64,000 bases of DNA from Balanoglossus misakiensis (Eukaryota > Hemichordata). Of the stretch, positions 1 through 11,900 are shown one piece after another. The DNA lies in the NCBI GenBank assembly GCA_040954595.2, contig CM082595.2, positions 5,704,001 through 5,768,000 of the forward strand. The letters run 5' to 3'. The position numbers and the translations under genes were made by a program. Under the pieces are notes generated by a model. The model had not been told where the DNA came from, did no database searches, and worked only from the letters and a program-made list of their open reading frames with translations. The first letter of the stretch is position 1. Each line of letters begins with the position of its first letter.

Positions 1-45
1 GCGGGCGCGTTTTATCTGGACAGAGCAATGAATGTATTTTGTGAG
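1..45 (+). CDS. GABBR2-like exon a (partial): end of a flytrap-domain exon
   Basis: Frame 1 reads AGAFYLDRAMNVFCE and is followed by a GTAAGG donor at 46. It joins in phase 0 to AYKLGMYGSKY of the next exon, recreating the family pattern VFC-x-AY-x(3)-MYGSKY. The exon begins outside the window. Confidence 0.85.
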
Positions 46-3000
46 GTAAGGTTTAAAGCGATTGGGTCGTTGGATCGACAAGCCCCCCCCCCCCCCATCC
101 CCTGGTTTGGCGACAAATCCCACAATTCCTCATTCACTTTAGGACGTGACCAACGGTTGATAACTTGAAACACTGTATCCAAACGTATTCCCAGCTGTTG
201 TTTTTCATTTGGGACGGAAAACTTTGGATACATTGTTTCAAGTAATCAACTGCATTTTGCGAAAACAATAGTACATTCCTTTCTAGGCCGATCCCCTGCA
301 CCGTTTTTACCACGTGATTACGCTGTGCTAAAGAGAAGCACAAGCAAGGTTTTCGATTCCCCGAAGAACTTTTTACTGTTGTTACGATTGTACTGCGAAT
401 GCATAGAATTTAAATATCAGTGGTGGATGAACAATAAGGGTGTACGTCATTAACATAGCGTTAGCTGTAGTAGCCGTACACCTGGGTATTTTGAATATTA
501 CGTAAGGGTGATTTTTGACTCTCGGCAACGGCAGTCAAGTGGCGTGAGCCGAACAGAAAAGGAAAGATCTTTGTGAGAAAGCAGCACGCCAGCGTGAACC
601 ATCGTCTGGTCGGTGCAGAGAACTCACGGAATACTGAATTATCGCGTCCGCTAACCACGTGTGTAATTTTACCGCGGAACTGATACAAGTTTCTTGAGCA
701 CATTACAATATTTGAGTGAGAACCCTAGTAACATTTAAGTTTCAGTGCTTGTACTATGATATTATTTTTCTTCCTGTGACAAATAGATTCGCAGTGAAAC
801 GTATAACTTTGGGTGTTCAGTGTATCATGTTGTTGCAGTCTGGGTGTTTGTGTTGCGAGTTTTTGGTTCGTAACACTGTAACCACTTGGTTGTTTCCCAC
901 TCAGGCATACAAACTCGGCATGTATGGCTCGAAGTACGTGTGGATGGTGCCATCTCGTTGGCTGAAGCAGGGATGGTGGGAAAACACCGCAGGCACACAG
1001 TGCACGGTGACGGAACTGGTAACAGCGATCGATGGCATGATTGGAATAGATATGAACGCGTGGGATGACACTGACATGGAAACCATCAGTGGACGGGTAG
1101 GAAACACCTAGCAGATATTTCATGGAGGGGTGGGGGTTGGAAAGAGTGGGGGCGTGATAGAGAGAGAGAATTAAAGCAGCGAACAGAAACAGACTGCTAC
1201 TTTGTGTTTTAAGACGACTTATACAATGTACAAGAGCAAATTGTCAGAAATCCCAAATTTGGTAACTTCTCAAACTTTCAGTAATTTAAAAATTATGTTT
1301 TAACTGAGACATTATACTTTATTATGATCTTCATATTCACGAACTGCACACCTTTGTTACTCCTTCTGTACATCTTCAACATCGACTTGTGCCCGAATAT
1401 ATTTTTGTTCAGATGCTGTCAAATTTCAGTATGAATTAAAGTTGTATTATTTTGTGTTTACTCGTGTTTTTCTGTTTTGTATTTTACTGTTTCATCTCTT
1501 GTGCTGTATTGTTTATTTGCGCAGACGTCCTCAGAGCTACGTTCCCAACTAAACACACTGTATGAAAGTTACGGTTCGCTGTCGTACGATGCTATATGGT
1601 CCATAGCAGTGGCACTAAATACAACTATAGAGAGATTTGCCAAAGGTGACGCAGGTGGGTACTATGGCAACGCCGTTTTCTGACACGGAGAACAGCCTTG
1701 GCAGGCAGTCCTTCTGAAAAACTGAAACCTAAGAAAATCATAAATCAATTTCGCCGTAGATAAAGGGACGTGTTCGTTTATTCAGATTAACTGATTATAT
1801 TCGACAAATGGAACTGCCCTCGGATGTAGTGAACGAGAAACTTACTTAAAAAACAGTAGCTTGGGAATCACGTTTTGCTCCTACATGCAATGCTAGGAGA
1901 AACCTCTAAAGTTTTCTTTAGCACAAGTTCCTCAGTTATTTTACCAATTACTTATCCGGCAGGATATAATGGAGACGGAACTCCAAAAGAACTGCAATCT
2001 TTCAGCTACACACAAAAGAACATGGTTGACATCATGTCAGAAGAACTATATTCACTGTCGTTTCACGGCATGTCGGTAAGAAATGTGAATATTAAAATAG
2101 AAAACAATTAAAATCATACTTTTGGAGTGTTACCATTGCATTTCTTCAAAAGAAGAATCTACATAAGTTTCTTTGTCGTTGCTGTTTGTTAGATCTACCC
2201 TGGTGAATAAGACATTCATGTTTACATCTTTAATGATGATGATAGTCAGTAAGGCATGCACTCATTTCGTATGTCTGTCTGTCTGCCTGTCTGTCAGTGG
2301 GTGGGTTTGTCAGTTTGTCAAATAGGTAGGCGGCTAGATAGCTGCCTCAGGTAGTTAAGCAGACAGAGAGACAGGTAGGTAGGGATAAGTATAGTGTAAG
2401 TGACTATTTTTGTAAAAATTTAATTGCTTTTAGGTAGGTTAACTTGTCTCCCATTGTTGCCACCTGTCTGACGAGGTCAGTAGTTAACATAGGTTTGTCA
2501 CTCTATTGCAGGGTCCGGTTAGTTTTGATCGTAATGGAGAAAGACAGGGCATCATCAAAATTGAACAAAATTACGGTAGGTTGATTGAATCATGGATGGA
2601 ATTTACTAATGTGATAGTATGTTTATAAGCAGTTCAGTTGTTTCATGTTTAGGGCGATTGATATGATTTTGCATGAGGTAGTTTGGGCGTGCGTTCTTGT
2701 GTATCATAGAATCACTGTCATCTCTGCATAATAATTGACTGTATAATTAATACGATCAAAAACAAAATAAATTCATGCACCATTTCCAAAATATTGAAAG
2801 CAAGTGGTGATTGGCTAAATTCTTAAGTTTATGCTAACTTTTCACTATTAACTTATAGGTGGACATTATCGCACTATTGGGTTTTATAACAGCAAAACGG
2901 GCCTTATTGATTGGAAGATTTCTCTGAAAGACATATTTTTCAAATCAGGTAGGATTGCGTGTTGCAAAACCCAGAAAGACATTAAGGAAGCCTTGTATTA

Positions 3001-6000
3001 ATCTGTCTTGTGTCCTTCATCAAACACACACTGTTGCAAGTAAATGTGCATGTTAACACTAGTATGACGGTAACACCAATGTTCATACTGTCAGCAAAAG
3101 TGTTCTCATAGGGCAGTGCAATAGTACCTTCCTTGCAGAGAGGGAGGCTCTAGATTAAGCTCACGTATACCAAATGTAATAATACCTTAGAATGTCAGAA
3201 ATATCTAAACTGTAAACAAACTGCTATATGGGGACATGTTTTCAGTTTGGTCAGAGAAACGGGAATTTCACTCTAAGAGGGAGTGTGCCCATTAGATTGT
3301 GACTGCGCAGAAGATAAAAACAATTTAGTTCTTATGTGTCTCCAGGTTCAGTTTGAGCATATCGCAGCCAGATCCATTTCCCTAATTTGCTCAAATGCTA
3401 CGGATAGGTGATCTGAGTACTTACTACCCCAAGAGGAAAACCTTTCACAGATATTGTTCATACTTCCAAACATCGGCGATGTCTTCTAGGAGACAAATGT
3501 GCCTCTTTACATTTAAAATAGTGCTTTGACACGTTCATTTCTACTGTGAAGAAAACATTTAGGTGTGAACAAATAAGTCAACAGAAGAATTCAACTAATA
3601 TACGATAGTCGGTTATGTTTCTTTGATTTTTCAGGAGGGTACATACCGATTGATTTTCCATTGACGATACAGAATTCTCGAACGATTACCATATCCTCAT
3701 CACTGTTTATCGTGATGACCGCACTATCAGTCTCAGGATTAGTCTTGGGTGTTTGTTTGCTTGTTTTCAATGTGTACAACAGCGACAAAAGGTATCGTGC
3801 TAGTTTGATAATTTCTGACATTTCACTTATTTTTTTGTGTAACTCAGCTGTACATTTTATGACATAAAGGCACAATTTGTCTTCGGTTGTTACAAATGTT
3901 ATCTAACCAGTTTTAAGGTGCACTGTGTTTCTTGTCCACCGACCCATAATAAACCTTCCACAGACCCGTCAACCCACGCCCACATTCATCGATTTAGGTA
4001 TCTGATCCTTACACCCACAACCCTAAATGAAACCCCCATTCTTGCAACTTGGACCCTGCACCCACTCGCCCTCGCCCCCAACTCACATACCTCAACATTT
4101 TTTCATTCCAATTCAGGATTATCAAGATGTCCAGTCCGAATTTGAACAACGCAATTATTTTAGGCTGCTGCATGATGTACGCATGCGTGATAGTCGACGG
4201 CTTGGATCTCTCAATACATCCGATTGTCTGCAAGGTAAAGATAATGAACCGAAGCTTAATAATAGAGATTTTGTCCTCCTTTAAAAAGCGACGCCAAAAC
4301 TACATGATTAGGGGGTAATACAATACCCTTAAGCCCCCAAATAATATTTTAATTGCCTTATCTTTCTTCCTAAATGTCAAACATAAATTTTCAAATGTCA
4401 AGTATCAGACTATAGTGTATGCGGAACAAGAATAAAATAAATAAAATATTCCTTAAAATCATCATTATTTCCTTATCCAGTGTAAAAATATCGAAAACCT
4501 TTCACGTTAAAAAGCAATCCCAGCATATCTTAGATCTCGCGAGATCTCGCAATGAGGGGCAAATCATCTGTTCATTTACTCATTTCCCTATATCTGATCA
4601 AATAATAGAGAACACCTGTCGAAGTTTATATGCTTGGTTGTTCGTATGTGTGAAATATTGCTAACAGCAATTAAGTAGGAACATCTACGTTTACGACAAG
4701 AGGTTTTGGTTTTGGTGTCAATTGTAGGCTTTGTATTACCAAACAGCAATTTTAACTTTGCCCTTTGTTCTGTATAGATTAACAAATGGTTGCTGGCCAT
4801 GGGCTTCAGCCTATCTTATGGCACCATGTTTTCTAAGACGTGGCGGGTGTACAAGATTTTCACAAACAAGACTCCAAAGAAGATGGTATAATTATATTTT
4901 CTCATAGCTTTTTTGACATAAGGGTAATCGGTTTTCTCAAGGACTTGTTATGCATAAATCCGTATTTTGGTTATATGTTCCATCAGTCCAATCACGAATG
5001 TAATACATTACATGTACATGTATTTATGGCAAACCTTCACCATTATTTTTCACTTCCTTTTGCCCTCTCAAGTCCATAAAGGATCAGCAACTGTTTGCTT
5101 TGGTTGGTCTGCTCTTGTCGGTGGATGCTGTCATACTTTTTCTGTGGTTACTAGTAAACCCTCCTAACGTTTCAGCTCACATCTTTCGCGTTGAGGTAAG
5201 TTTTTCAGTGGCAGACTTGTACACAAAAGAGCTTACTGAGTTCTTGCTTAATCCTGAAAAATGGTTAAGTTTGTCTCATCGAACTCGCTGGTCTTTAGAA
5301 CCCTACACACCGGTTGATATAACATTTAAAAAATTGACGTCTTTTTGCCAGATATTAAACTTACATGCCATGACTTTTTATGGGTACCATGTACCAATCG
5401 TGTACATTTACCTCATTCATTTACATGTCATCATAACATGCATTGTGCATAACTAAAATGTGTATTTAAACCTGAGCCCAAGGATATAAAAAAATGTTAA
5501 AAACTTTGTGAACAGGTCAACAGCCCCAGAAAACCTTTGTTGTGTTTAACTAAATCCGCCCATCCATGAATGTCCGTTCTGACACTGAAGTGAACGTTTA
5601 TATGTATTCCAACAGAAAGAGGCAAGTTTTGAAAATGAAGACATCACCATCGAGTCGGAGGAAATCATTTTCAGGTGTTATTCTGATCATAATATGGAAT
5701 GGTCATTTGCTATATTTGCATATAAAGGGTTGCTCTTATTGTTCGGTGCCTTCCTAACTTTTCAGACCAGGTAAATGCTCCGAATTATAATTTATTCGAT
5801 TGGCACAGTTCCCCTTTTTCAGCAATGTATGCATTTATATGATATCAAACCAGGCCCTGCAATCATTATTATTTTTCAAGGTAAATCAACTTACAAGTCG
5901 AAGAAATACGTTGTCAAGGTATTATATGAATCATTTTAACATGAGGTCAGCCAGCATCAATATTTTTGAGGGAACTCAATCGTATATAACTGTACATGTA

Positions 6001-8156
6001 AATGAGTATGGCAGTCTAAAGATTCTATTGGTAATGTTTTAAAATTAAATTTGACACCTTCTATTGACAGGAATGTAAAGATTGAAGCGTTGAACGACAG
6101 TCGCTACGTTGCTTTGTCGGTCTATAACGTGGTTGTCTTTAGTTTCATCTGCTTGCCAGTGTCCATCGTGCTCCACGACAAACCCCAGGAATCCTACGCT
6201 ATTGTCTCGTCATTTTTGATATTTTGTACGACAACAACGATGCTACTCCTGTTTGGTCCGAAGGTAAGGAGCGAGATTTGTTTTGGGTCAAGAGAAGGCA
6301 CCCTGAGCAAACCTTAGAGTTGAAACAAGCTGCGTGTAATTCATTGTTTATGGCTGATGTGAGTTGCACTTTAAAACAGCCAAACCTGAAGAGTTGTTTT
6401 TGTAGGAAATGACACAGGCGGCTGTAGTTGCAAAACAACAACGAAATGACGAACACTTTGTTGTGGATCGAAGTAATTAACTAAGTGCAGTTCTGATTCA
6501 CAAAATATAACATTTGTCAGTGGGTTTAATACAAAAACGAACAGGAAATGACAGTATAGTCACTACCCCAGGCGAACAATTTGCAGACGCCATTTTCGCG
6601 GAGTGAAGCGTAGCTGGGTACATTGAGGCGCTATCAAAAGATTCAAATTGATAGGTAACGATTGCTAGGGGGAATTTTCACAAATTATTGTTGATTTTGT
6701 TAAACATAGGCCAATACAAATCGTATAGATGTAACGTTTGTGTGTCATAGCTTAATGACACCACGAAATTGTATCTGTCACCTTTCAACTGCAGTTTTAT
6801 TCCGCAACTTGTTATTATATACACACAATTGAACATGTCAACGTTCAGAATCAGTTAACATATGGAAAGAAGAAAACTCAAAGCCTTTAGGCCAATATGC
6901 CAGTACAACCCACTCCCTGCCTTGGTCGTTTGTGCTTCTCCAATAATATTTCTTGACCAATCCTGGGTAAAATTTATCAGTTTACATTTAGAACAAAATT
7001 GGAGATTCCATTTTTTTCTTCTGTGCTAATTTCAGAATTATAAAAATAAGTATAGGTTCTATATTGTTTAATGTAGTAATCCGCCATTTTGAAATTCAGG
7101 CCGACATGTTTAAAACAACTTAGGGTGCCGTAGCAGTGACCTCCTTAAGTTAGTGCCAATTCCGGAAAAAAATATGGCCGTAGTCAACTATGCTGGGGTA
7201 CAATGTAATAGGCCTTTACATCCTGGCATTTTGTTGGTATGAGTTTACAATTTTGAGTTTAAACTCTGGAATAGTCCACCATACAATTTGTGCCCTCTAA
7301 CTCACCCTAAATTTGATCAAAAGGGTGAGTCTGTGTTGTATATAACATTGAATAATATATGATTTGTCATACCAACAGAACACCAGTATGTAGGGTCCCC
7401 CAGGGGCAATACATTTGGCCTATTGACTACATGCATGTAACTACATACTTTGCAATTTTTCTTTTCACTAAAAATCTTTAGATTTTCATGATGTATCGTA
7501 GTAGGGTGTTGGTGTTGGACATGCAGCTGCAAGGCCAAAGAACAGATCTCCCAGTGACGAATAATGCCAGCAAACAGCCTACCTTATGCGTGAATTGCCA
7601 CAAATTGAACAGAGAAGTACACGAGGTGAAGACACATATTGTTATCATTATGATCATTGTCGAAAGCAAAATATTATTTGAACGTTCTGGTCATTGTGAG
7701 ATCTTGCGACATTTGGTCAATTACTGTACCAACAGAATGCTAGCCAAGCAGGACAAGTGAAACTTTGCTAGACTAGTAAAACAATTATAACCTTTGTGTC
7801 ATTTAACATGATGGGATGTGTGTTGATTGTTTGTGCCACATGAAACATCCTCCCAAATAAACAACCTAGCCATACAAGATCTCATATGCTCTATTGGTGT
7901 TTGGAAACTGTGTATGGCCAGAGATTGACCCGAGAAGTATATGAGGTGAAGACACTAATTATTACCATTATGACTATGATTAGTACAGCGATCAACAATT
8001 TATTTTTAATTAATTTTATGAAACTATGAGACTAAAATGAAGTTAACATGTAAACATGTTCATTGGCTTTATTTACAATGTCTTTATGCCTGTCTGCACA
8101 TTGTTTTTCAGCTGAAAAAGAGACTTGCAGGATCTGTCGTGAATGAAGATGAGTGA
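1..8156 (+). CDS. GABA-B receptor subunit 2-like class C GPCR, 5'-partial gene
   Basis: Fourteen exons join in frame (1677 nt, 558 residues plus stop): 1-45, 905-1096, 1525-1654, 1963-2075, 2512-2575, 2859-2948, 3635-3791, 4117-4234, 4778-4885, 5073-5195, 5616-5770, 6071-6263, 7482-7625, 8112-8156. The product would be a plasma-membrane GABA-B type receptor. The first six exons encode the end of the extracellular Venus-flytrap domain (MYGSKY, SYDAIW, RNGERQG). Exons 7-12 encode seven membrane segments. Cysteines in the first and second extracellular loops (HPIVC; FRCYSD) fit the class C disulfide. Motifs IIKMSSPNLNN, IKDQQL, AYKGLL and ALNDSRY match GABBR2 better than GABBR1, as I recall those families. 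There is no cysteine-rich domain, as in GABA-B receptors. The cytoplasmic tail is short and ends in LKKRLAGSVVNEDE, far shorter than vertebrate GABBR2. Family is certain; the exact subunit or paralogue is not. The signal peptide and N-terminal lobe lie left of the window. Confidence 0.93.
83..96 (+). repeat. C14 homopolymer
   Basis: Fourteen C, within the first GABBR2-like intron. It may be a sequencing weak point. Confidence 0.97.
905..1096 (+). CDS. GABBR2-like exon b: flytrap domain
   Basis: The acceptor CAG ends at 904 and the donor GTAGG starts at 1097; phases are 0/0. It encodes GMYGSKYVWMVPSRW, a WWEN segment, and ends in DTDMETISGR, matching the GABBR2 region around MYGSKYQW and TISGK. 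Confidence 0.93.
1525..1654 (+). CDS. GABBR2-like exon c: flytrap domain
   Basis: Acceptor GCAG ends at 1524, donor GTGGGT starts at 1655, leaving phase 1. It encodes SYDAIWSIAVALNTTIERF, the conserved hydrophobic helix of the ligand-binding domain. Confidence 0.93.
1963..2075 (+). CDS. GABBR2-like exon d: flytrap domain
   Basis: Acceptor GGCAG, donor GTAAG at 2076. It encodes QSFSYTQKNMVDIMSEEL and ends SFHGMS, equivalent to the GABBR2 stretch IQDFNYTD...FFGVT. Confidence 0.88.
2512..2575 (+). CDS. GABBR2-like exon e: flytrap domain
   Basis: Acceptor TTGCAG, donor GTAGG at 2576. It encodes GPVSFDRNGERQGIIKIEQ, the family signature G-x-V-x-F-x-x-NGER. Confidence 0.93.
2859..2948 (+). CDS. 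GABBR2-like exon f: flytrap domain to stalk
   Basis: Acceptor TTATAG, donor GTAGG at 2949. It encodes GHYRTIGFYNSKTGLIDWK, then DIFFKSG, the last beta strands before the membrane linker. Confidence 0.92.
3635..3791 (+). CDS. GABBR2-like exon g: linker and TM1
   Basis: Acceptor TTTTTCAG, donor GTATCG at 3792, leaving phase 2. It starts GGYIPIDFPLTIQ, equivalent to the GSEPPKDKT linker of GABBR2, then the first membrane helix ending LGVCLLVFNVYNSDK. Confidence 0.93.
4117..4234 (+). CDS. GABBR2-like exon h: intracellular loop 1 and TM2
   Basis: Acceptor ATTCAG, donor GTAAAG at 4235. It encodes IIKMSSPNLNNAIILGCC and ends HPIVCK, whose cysteine is the extracellular loop 1 half of the conserved disulfide. 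Confidence 0.94.
4778..4885 (+). CDS. GABBR2-like exon i: TM3 and intracellular loop 2
   Basis: Acceptor TGTATAG, donor GTATA at 4886. It encodes GFSLSYGTMFSKTWRVYKIF, one of the most conserved GABA-B receptor segments. Confidence 0.94.
5073..5195 (+). CDS. GABBR2-like exon j: TM4
   Basis: Acceptor CTCAAG, donor GTAAGT at 5196; phase 0/0. It encodes SIKDQQLFALVG, then TM4 and LLVNPPN (family form W-x-x-VDPL). Confidence 0.93.
5616..5770 (+). CDS. GABBR2-like exon k: extracellular loop 2 and TM5
   Basis: Acceptor CCAACAG, donor GTAAATG at 5771. It encodes an acidic loop (FENEDITIESEE), the loop 2 cysteine in IIFRCYSDHN, then AYKGLLLLFGAFLTFQTR. A possible earlier donor at the GTGTTA would destroy TM5, so the long exon is preferred. 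Confidence 0.92.
6071..6263 (+). CDS. GABBR2-like exon l: TM6 and TM7
   Basis: Acceptor TTGACAG, donor GTAAGG at 6264. It encodes NVKIEALNDSRYVALSVYN and two membrane helices, ending LLLFGPK where GABBR2 has LVFVPK. Confidence 0.95.
7482..7625 (+). CDS. GABBR2-like exon m: cytoplasmic tail
   Basis: Acceptor CTTTAG, donor GTGAAG at 7626; phase 0/0. It encodes IFMMYRSRVLVLDMQLQGQR and ends CHKLNREVHE. The end has the leucine spacing of a short coiled coil continuing into the last exon. The frame stays open past the donor, so intron retention would only add residues to 7760. Confidence 0.8.
7922..7945 (+). other. Candidate duplicated micro-exon in the GABBR2-like tail
   Basis: 24 nt flanked by AG and GTGAAG encode RLTREVYE in phase 0. 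The sequence and the intron after it resemble the end of the exon at 7482-7625 (KLNREVHE then GTGAAGACAC), so this looks like an exon-plus-intron duplicate about 320 bp downstream. Inclusion would add eight residues to the coiled coil without shifting frame. It may instead be a decayed copy. Confidence 0.35.
8112..8156 (+). CDS. GABBR2-like terminal coding exon
   Basis: A pyrimidine-rich acceptor TTTTTCAG ends at 8111. The exon encodes LKKRLAGSVVNEDE and stops with TGA at 8154-8156. Joined to the previous exon it gives a short possible coiled coil (LNREVHE-LKKRL), the region that pairs GABA-B subunits in vertebrates, here much shortened. Confidence 0.75.
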   Translation: MKKRLAGSVVNEDE

Positions 8157-8184
8157 TGCTAGAAAGTTCCTTCAATCTTTCCCC

Positions 8185-8190
8185 AATAAA
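8185..8190 (+). terminator. Candidate poly(A) signal of the GABBR2-like gene
   Basis: AATAAA lies 29 nt after the stop codon. Another AATAAA at 9265-9270 would give a 3' UTR of about 1.1 kb. The sequence alone does not decide between them. Confidence 0.4.
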
Positions 8191-8640
8191 TGACTCCATC
8201 AGCTACATCAAGGATCCAGGACATGATATAGTTCGATATCATAAATGATCATGTCTCATTTAATTGCCATAGATGTTGACGTAAATTTTTATAACACACT
8301 ACCTTAACCTGGATACCCAACCTCTTTTGGTGAGAAACTTGAAAGTGCCTTGACCAGCAATATGTCCACACCTGCACTTTCCTCAACAGTGGAAAATATT
8401 TTTTTCTACAAAGGTCACTCATGGGATTGTGAATATTTTTGCTGAAACAGCGAGTCTGATTTGTCAAAGATGATTTGCGCCTTGCATATTTTTAACGCCT
8501 CTCCTTACATGTTATGGCCCATCGACACTTGTTCAGGGATACTGTTCAGGGAGACCTATGTCAACCAATACATGTTATCTTAGAGTAGATTGAAAATGTG
8601 ATAAAAAGAAATTATTTCCCATGATGTACAATGTAATACA

Positions 8641-8815
8641 AAGTAACAATCACATTGTTTGCAATGATGTACATTGTAGCAGTTATGCTACAGTGTAATA
8701 CAAAGTAACAATCACATTGTTTGCAATGATGTACATTGTAGCAGTTATGTTACAATGTAATGCAAAGTAACAACCATATTGTTTGCAATGATATACATTG
8801 TATCAGTTAAGCTCT
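8641..8815. repeat. 62 bp tandem repeat, about three units
   Basis: AAGTAACAA recurs at 8641, 8703 and 8765, an exact 62 bp period. The first two units are almost identical and the third has diverged. Each unit contains ACATTGTAGCAGTTATG followed by a near-complement, so units can fold back. Confidence 0.9.
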
Positions 8816-9686
8816 GTGCCTTTGAGTTGCATGGGACCCATACCCGCAGCCGCAGACACAACAACCCCTGCCCTGTAAGACTCTAGATTATAATCTGATT
8901 GTCAAAACCATCACAACTTTGGTTACTTATATATTGTTTTGTCAGTCTGGGTTTCTTTACAGGTGTACATTTTTCTCAGAGGATTTCTACCTCACCGTTT
9001 GTATGCACACATACATTTTAGATATACTGACAGTATTTATTACACTTACTTTGCCAACTAAACAGGATATAAGATTATCCAGTTATATTTTGATTTGTGC
9101 TTGAATATTTATTATGTACAATATTGTTATTTTATATTGGAAAAGTTTGTGTCTAAACTGATTATAGACCTTGTACCAAAACTTCTTTGTTCACACTTTG
9201 TCATAACAAACTTCTAGCAATGACAGCAATCACTGTTATATTTTTCTTGGAGTAAGTGTTCTTTAATAAATGCATATCCATTTTAGACATTAACATGGTT
9301 TAATTATTCAATGATGTTGTAACCAACACCTTGTGAATGTTGTCAAATTGAAAAGGAACCCACAGCCTAACCATTGGTCAGGTTGCAGACTCTGCTGTGT
9401 GTAAACAAATTCGCACAAAATTTGTGGTGTTTTAGAAAACTGATTTCCATTTTTAATTTATGCATGCAAAGCCTGTGTGACATCTACAAAACTAATATGC
9501 ATATTCACTCTGTCACATTCATGTCTTTCACTGAAATTACTTGCAATCATTCCTTATACTTGAGAGCAAATTAATATGAGGATTTGTCATATTAACTCCT
9601 TGACTGCCATCAGCCAGTTATTCTATATACCAATCACACTATATATCCCTATTTCCTTGTGCCTGGATTATACGGCAAACAAGGTA

Positions 9687-9899
9687 TACTGTAAAACAGG
9701 TTATTTTCACGACAGGAAATTTTCGCGATATCAAAAGACACAACTGTTACGCGAGGATTAATTTTTGTGTTCTTGTATTTCACTAACTGCGTCCTTATCT
9801 CCGAAAAACATTTTACGTGACTTTTTATTTCATGTTTTTTTGGCTCTCGTCTATTTTGCGAAAAATTTATTGCTCGCAAAAATAACCCATTTTACAGTA
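9687..9899. mobile_element. TTTCGCG-family MITE, copy 1
   Basis: A 213 bp element with ends TACTGTAAAACA and TTTTACAGTA in inverted orientation. The interior carries TTCGCGATATC and TTATTGCTCGC. It is more diverged than the copies near 35.3 and 36.5 kb. It has no coding capacity. Confidence 0.85.
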
Positions 9900-11900
9900 T
9901 AGCTATTTAAAATGTTGCAGGAAATTTTCCAGCATTGTAGGTAGTCAAGGGGTTAACACCACTGGTATTTTAGTAATAACTGTGACAAAGTTAATAGCAA
10001 TTTTTTGAAATACAAATAAATTTGCAAATATTCTTAACAAATTTTCAACAAAAATCTACAAAAATCTGAAGAAAGGTTTTTTTTTTTTACAGATAATGAA
10101 TACAAAATACATGTACATTTTTTTCTGGAAATAATATTACAAGTTTATGACAAAAGCTATAAAAGTAGCAAAGTATACAAACATTAATACTTCCTGAGAA
10201 ACAGAAAACTTTAGTCATTTGCATATTACTGCAAGCATCTGGTTGACAGACCAATAAAACACTCTTACAAAAATCTCATTGGGTGAGGGGGAAAGACTAA
10301 ATTCCATCAATAACAGTTGTTTTAAGTCACAAAGTTGTGAATGACAGAACTTTTTACAAGATAAATACAGCTTTTTCATCATCATTTCAGTTAAAGGTTA
10401 TCTTGCAACATCAAGCTGTAACATCTTAAATACACATAACATGTTGTATTTTTTTTTTACAAAATGATATGCATTTCAAATTTTCACCACACTACAAGAA
10501 AAAAATCATATACTCTGTTTTATACAGTAATGTTCTGGTTAATTGTATCTGTTCAATTTATTCAAAGAGCTTGCAGATCAGTAACACTTGGTCTTTCCAG
10601 TTGACCAGATGAAATAATTTCCTACAGGTGTCTACCCAGCTTTGCCGTTAAAATTCTTTACCTTCCATGCACAGATAAGACGAAATATCAAGTAGGGCTT
10701 GTAGGTGTTCTCTAACATGTCCCCTCCACCCAAAAACATAACTGCGGCCATCTAAGATGTCCATGCATTCTCTGAGAAACTTGTAACCGGGCTAGTTACA
10801 CTACCCTATCAGCTGTATTCTCAGTTTCTTTACTTTGGGAGACAGAGTTCGCAAAACGCAAACAAGCCACTGGCTCTCTCAGTCTATAATTGAGAACACA
10901 TTGGAAGACATACCTTTACATACTACCAATTATCATATAATCTGCTGAGATCGGATGAAGTGTCTACCAATATGCTACAAACAATAAAAAAACTTTAGTT
11001 TGCATATTGTTAATGAAATCTATACTATACATTTATTTGTATAGCATATACCTTTGTCATTACCTCACTAAAGTGTTGATGACCAGCTCCATTGCAAACA
11101 AGGGATAAGGCACAGAGAAATAACAAGCCAATCCCTACATCTGATTTCAATTAGACTGCACCATCCAATACATGAAACTCAAATATAGCCCTGTTAACAA
11201 ACCAAGGCCCGCCCATGTGTTGATGAAGAGAAAGGAACTATAAATACTTGCACAAAAGATTTCTGCAAAGTCAGTATTCAGACTTTCACAGAAAATGCAC
11301 ATTCTATAAATAGACACAAGATCATCAGATTTCAAAAAGACTTCAACGCATATAAGTTTTTATATGTATATTACACTGATATCCAAAGTTATAGACAGTG
11401 GCAGTCATTTCAATTTTGTTTTCATCGCACTACTGCACTGTCATTTTGGTCTGTTCACATACCAGGAAAGGTAAATACTTTTTGAGCCACTCAATCTGAA
11501 ATTATCAAAAATTCCGCAATACATACACAAATATAGGGTTATGTTGCAGATTGAAGTCAATGGAAACTATACTATTGACCATATTATTTCTTGATATCTT
11601 GAAGACCTTTTTCAATTTGAACAGAAAATTCAAAACGTTCAGCTAAGAATATGGACTCTTACAGAAAATTTAAATTTCATTTCAGATTTTTAACACTCAC
11701 AAAAATTATATCATTGGACGTTGAGGGCGATATTGTGCAAGTTTTCTGACCCATCATTTTGTACATGCCATGCTCCTAGTATTTTTGTCATAGGATATGT
11801 CAACTGCACCAACGATGTAAGTAAGTTTTCTTAATATGTAGTCTTTAAGTAGCCAAGTCGTCCAGGTTAATGTAAACACAGACCGAAAAACATGAGTACA

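Noticed and set aside
716-1111. 131-residue frame read as one protein
   Set aside because: Only the part from 905 is exon; an AG acceptor and family alignment place the start of coding there and the rest is intron.
2261-2400. GTCT/GGTAGG-rich stretch as a satellite
   Set aside because: A degenerate simple repeat in an intron; too short and irregular to be more.
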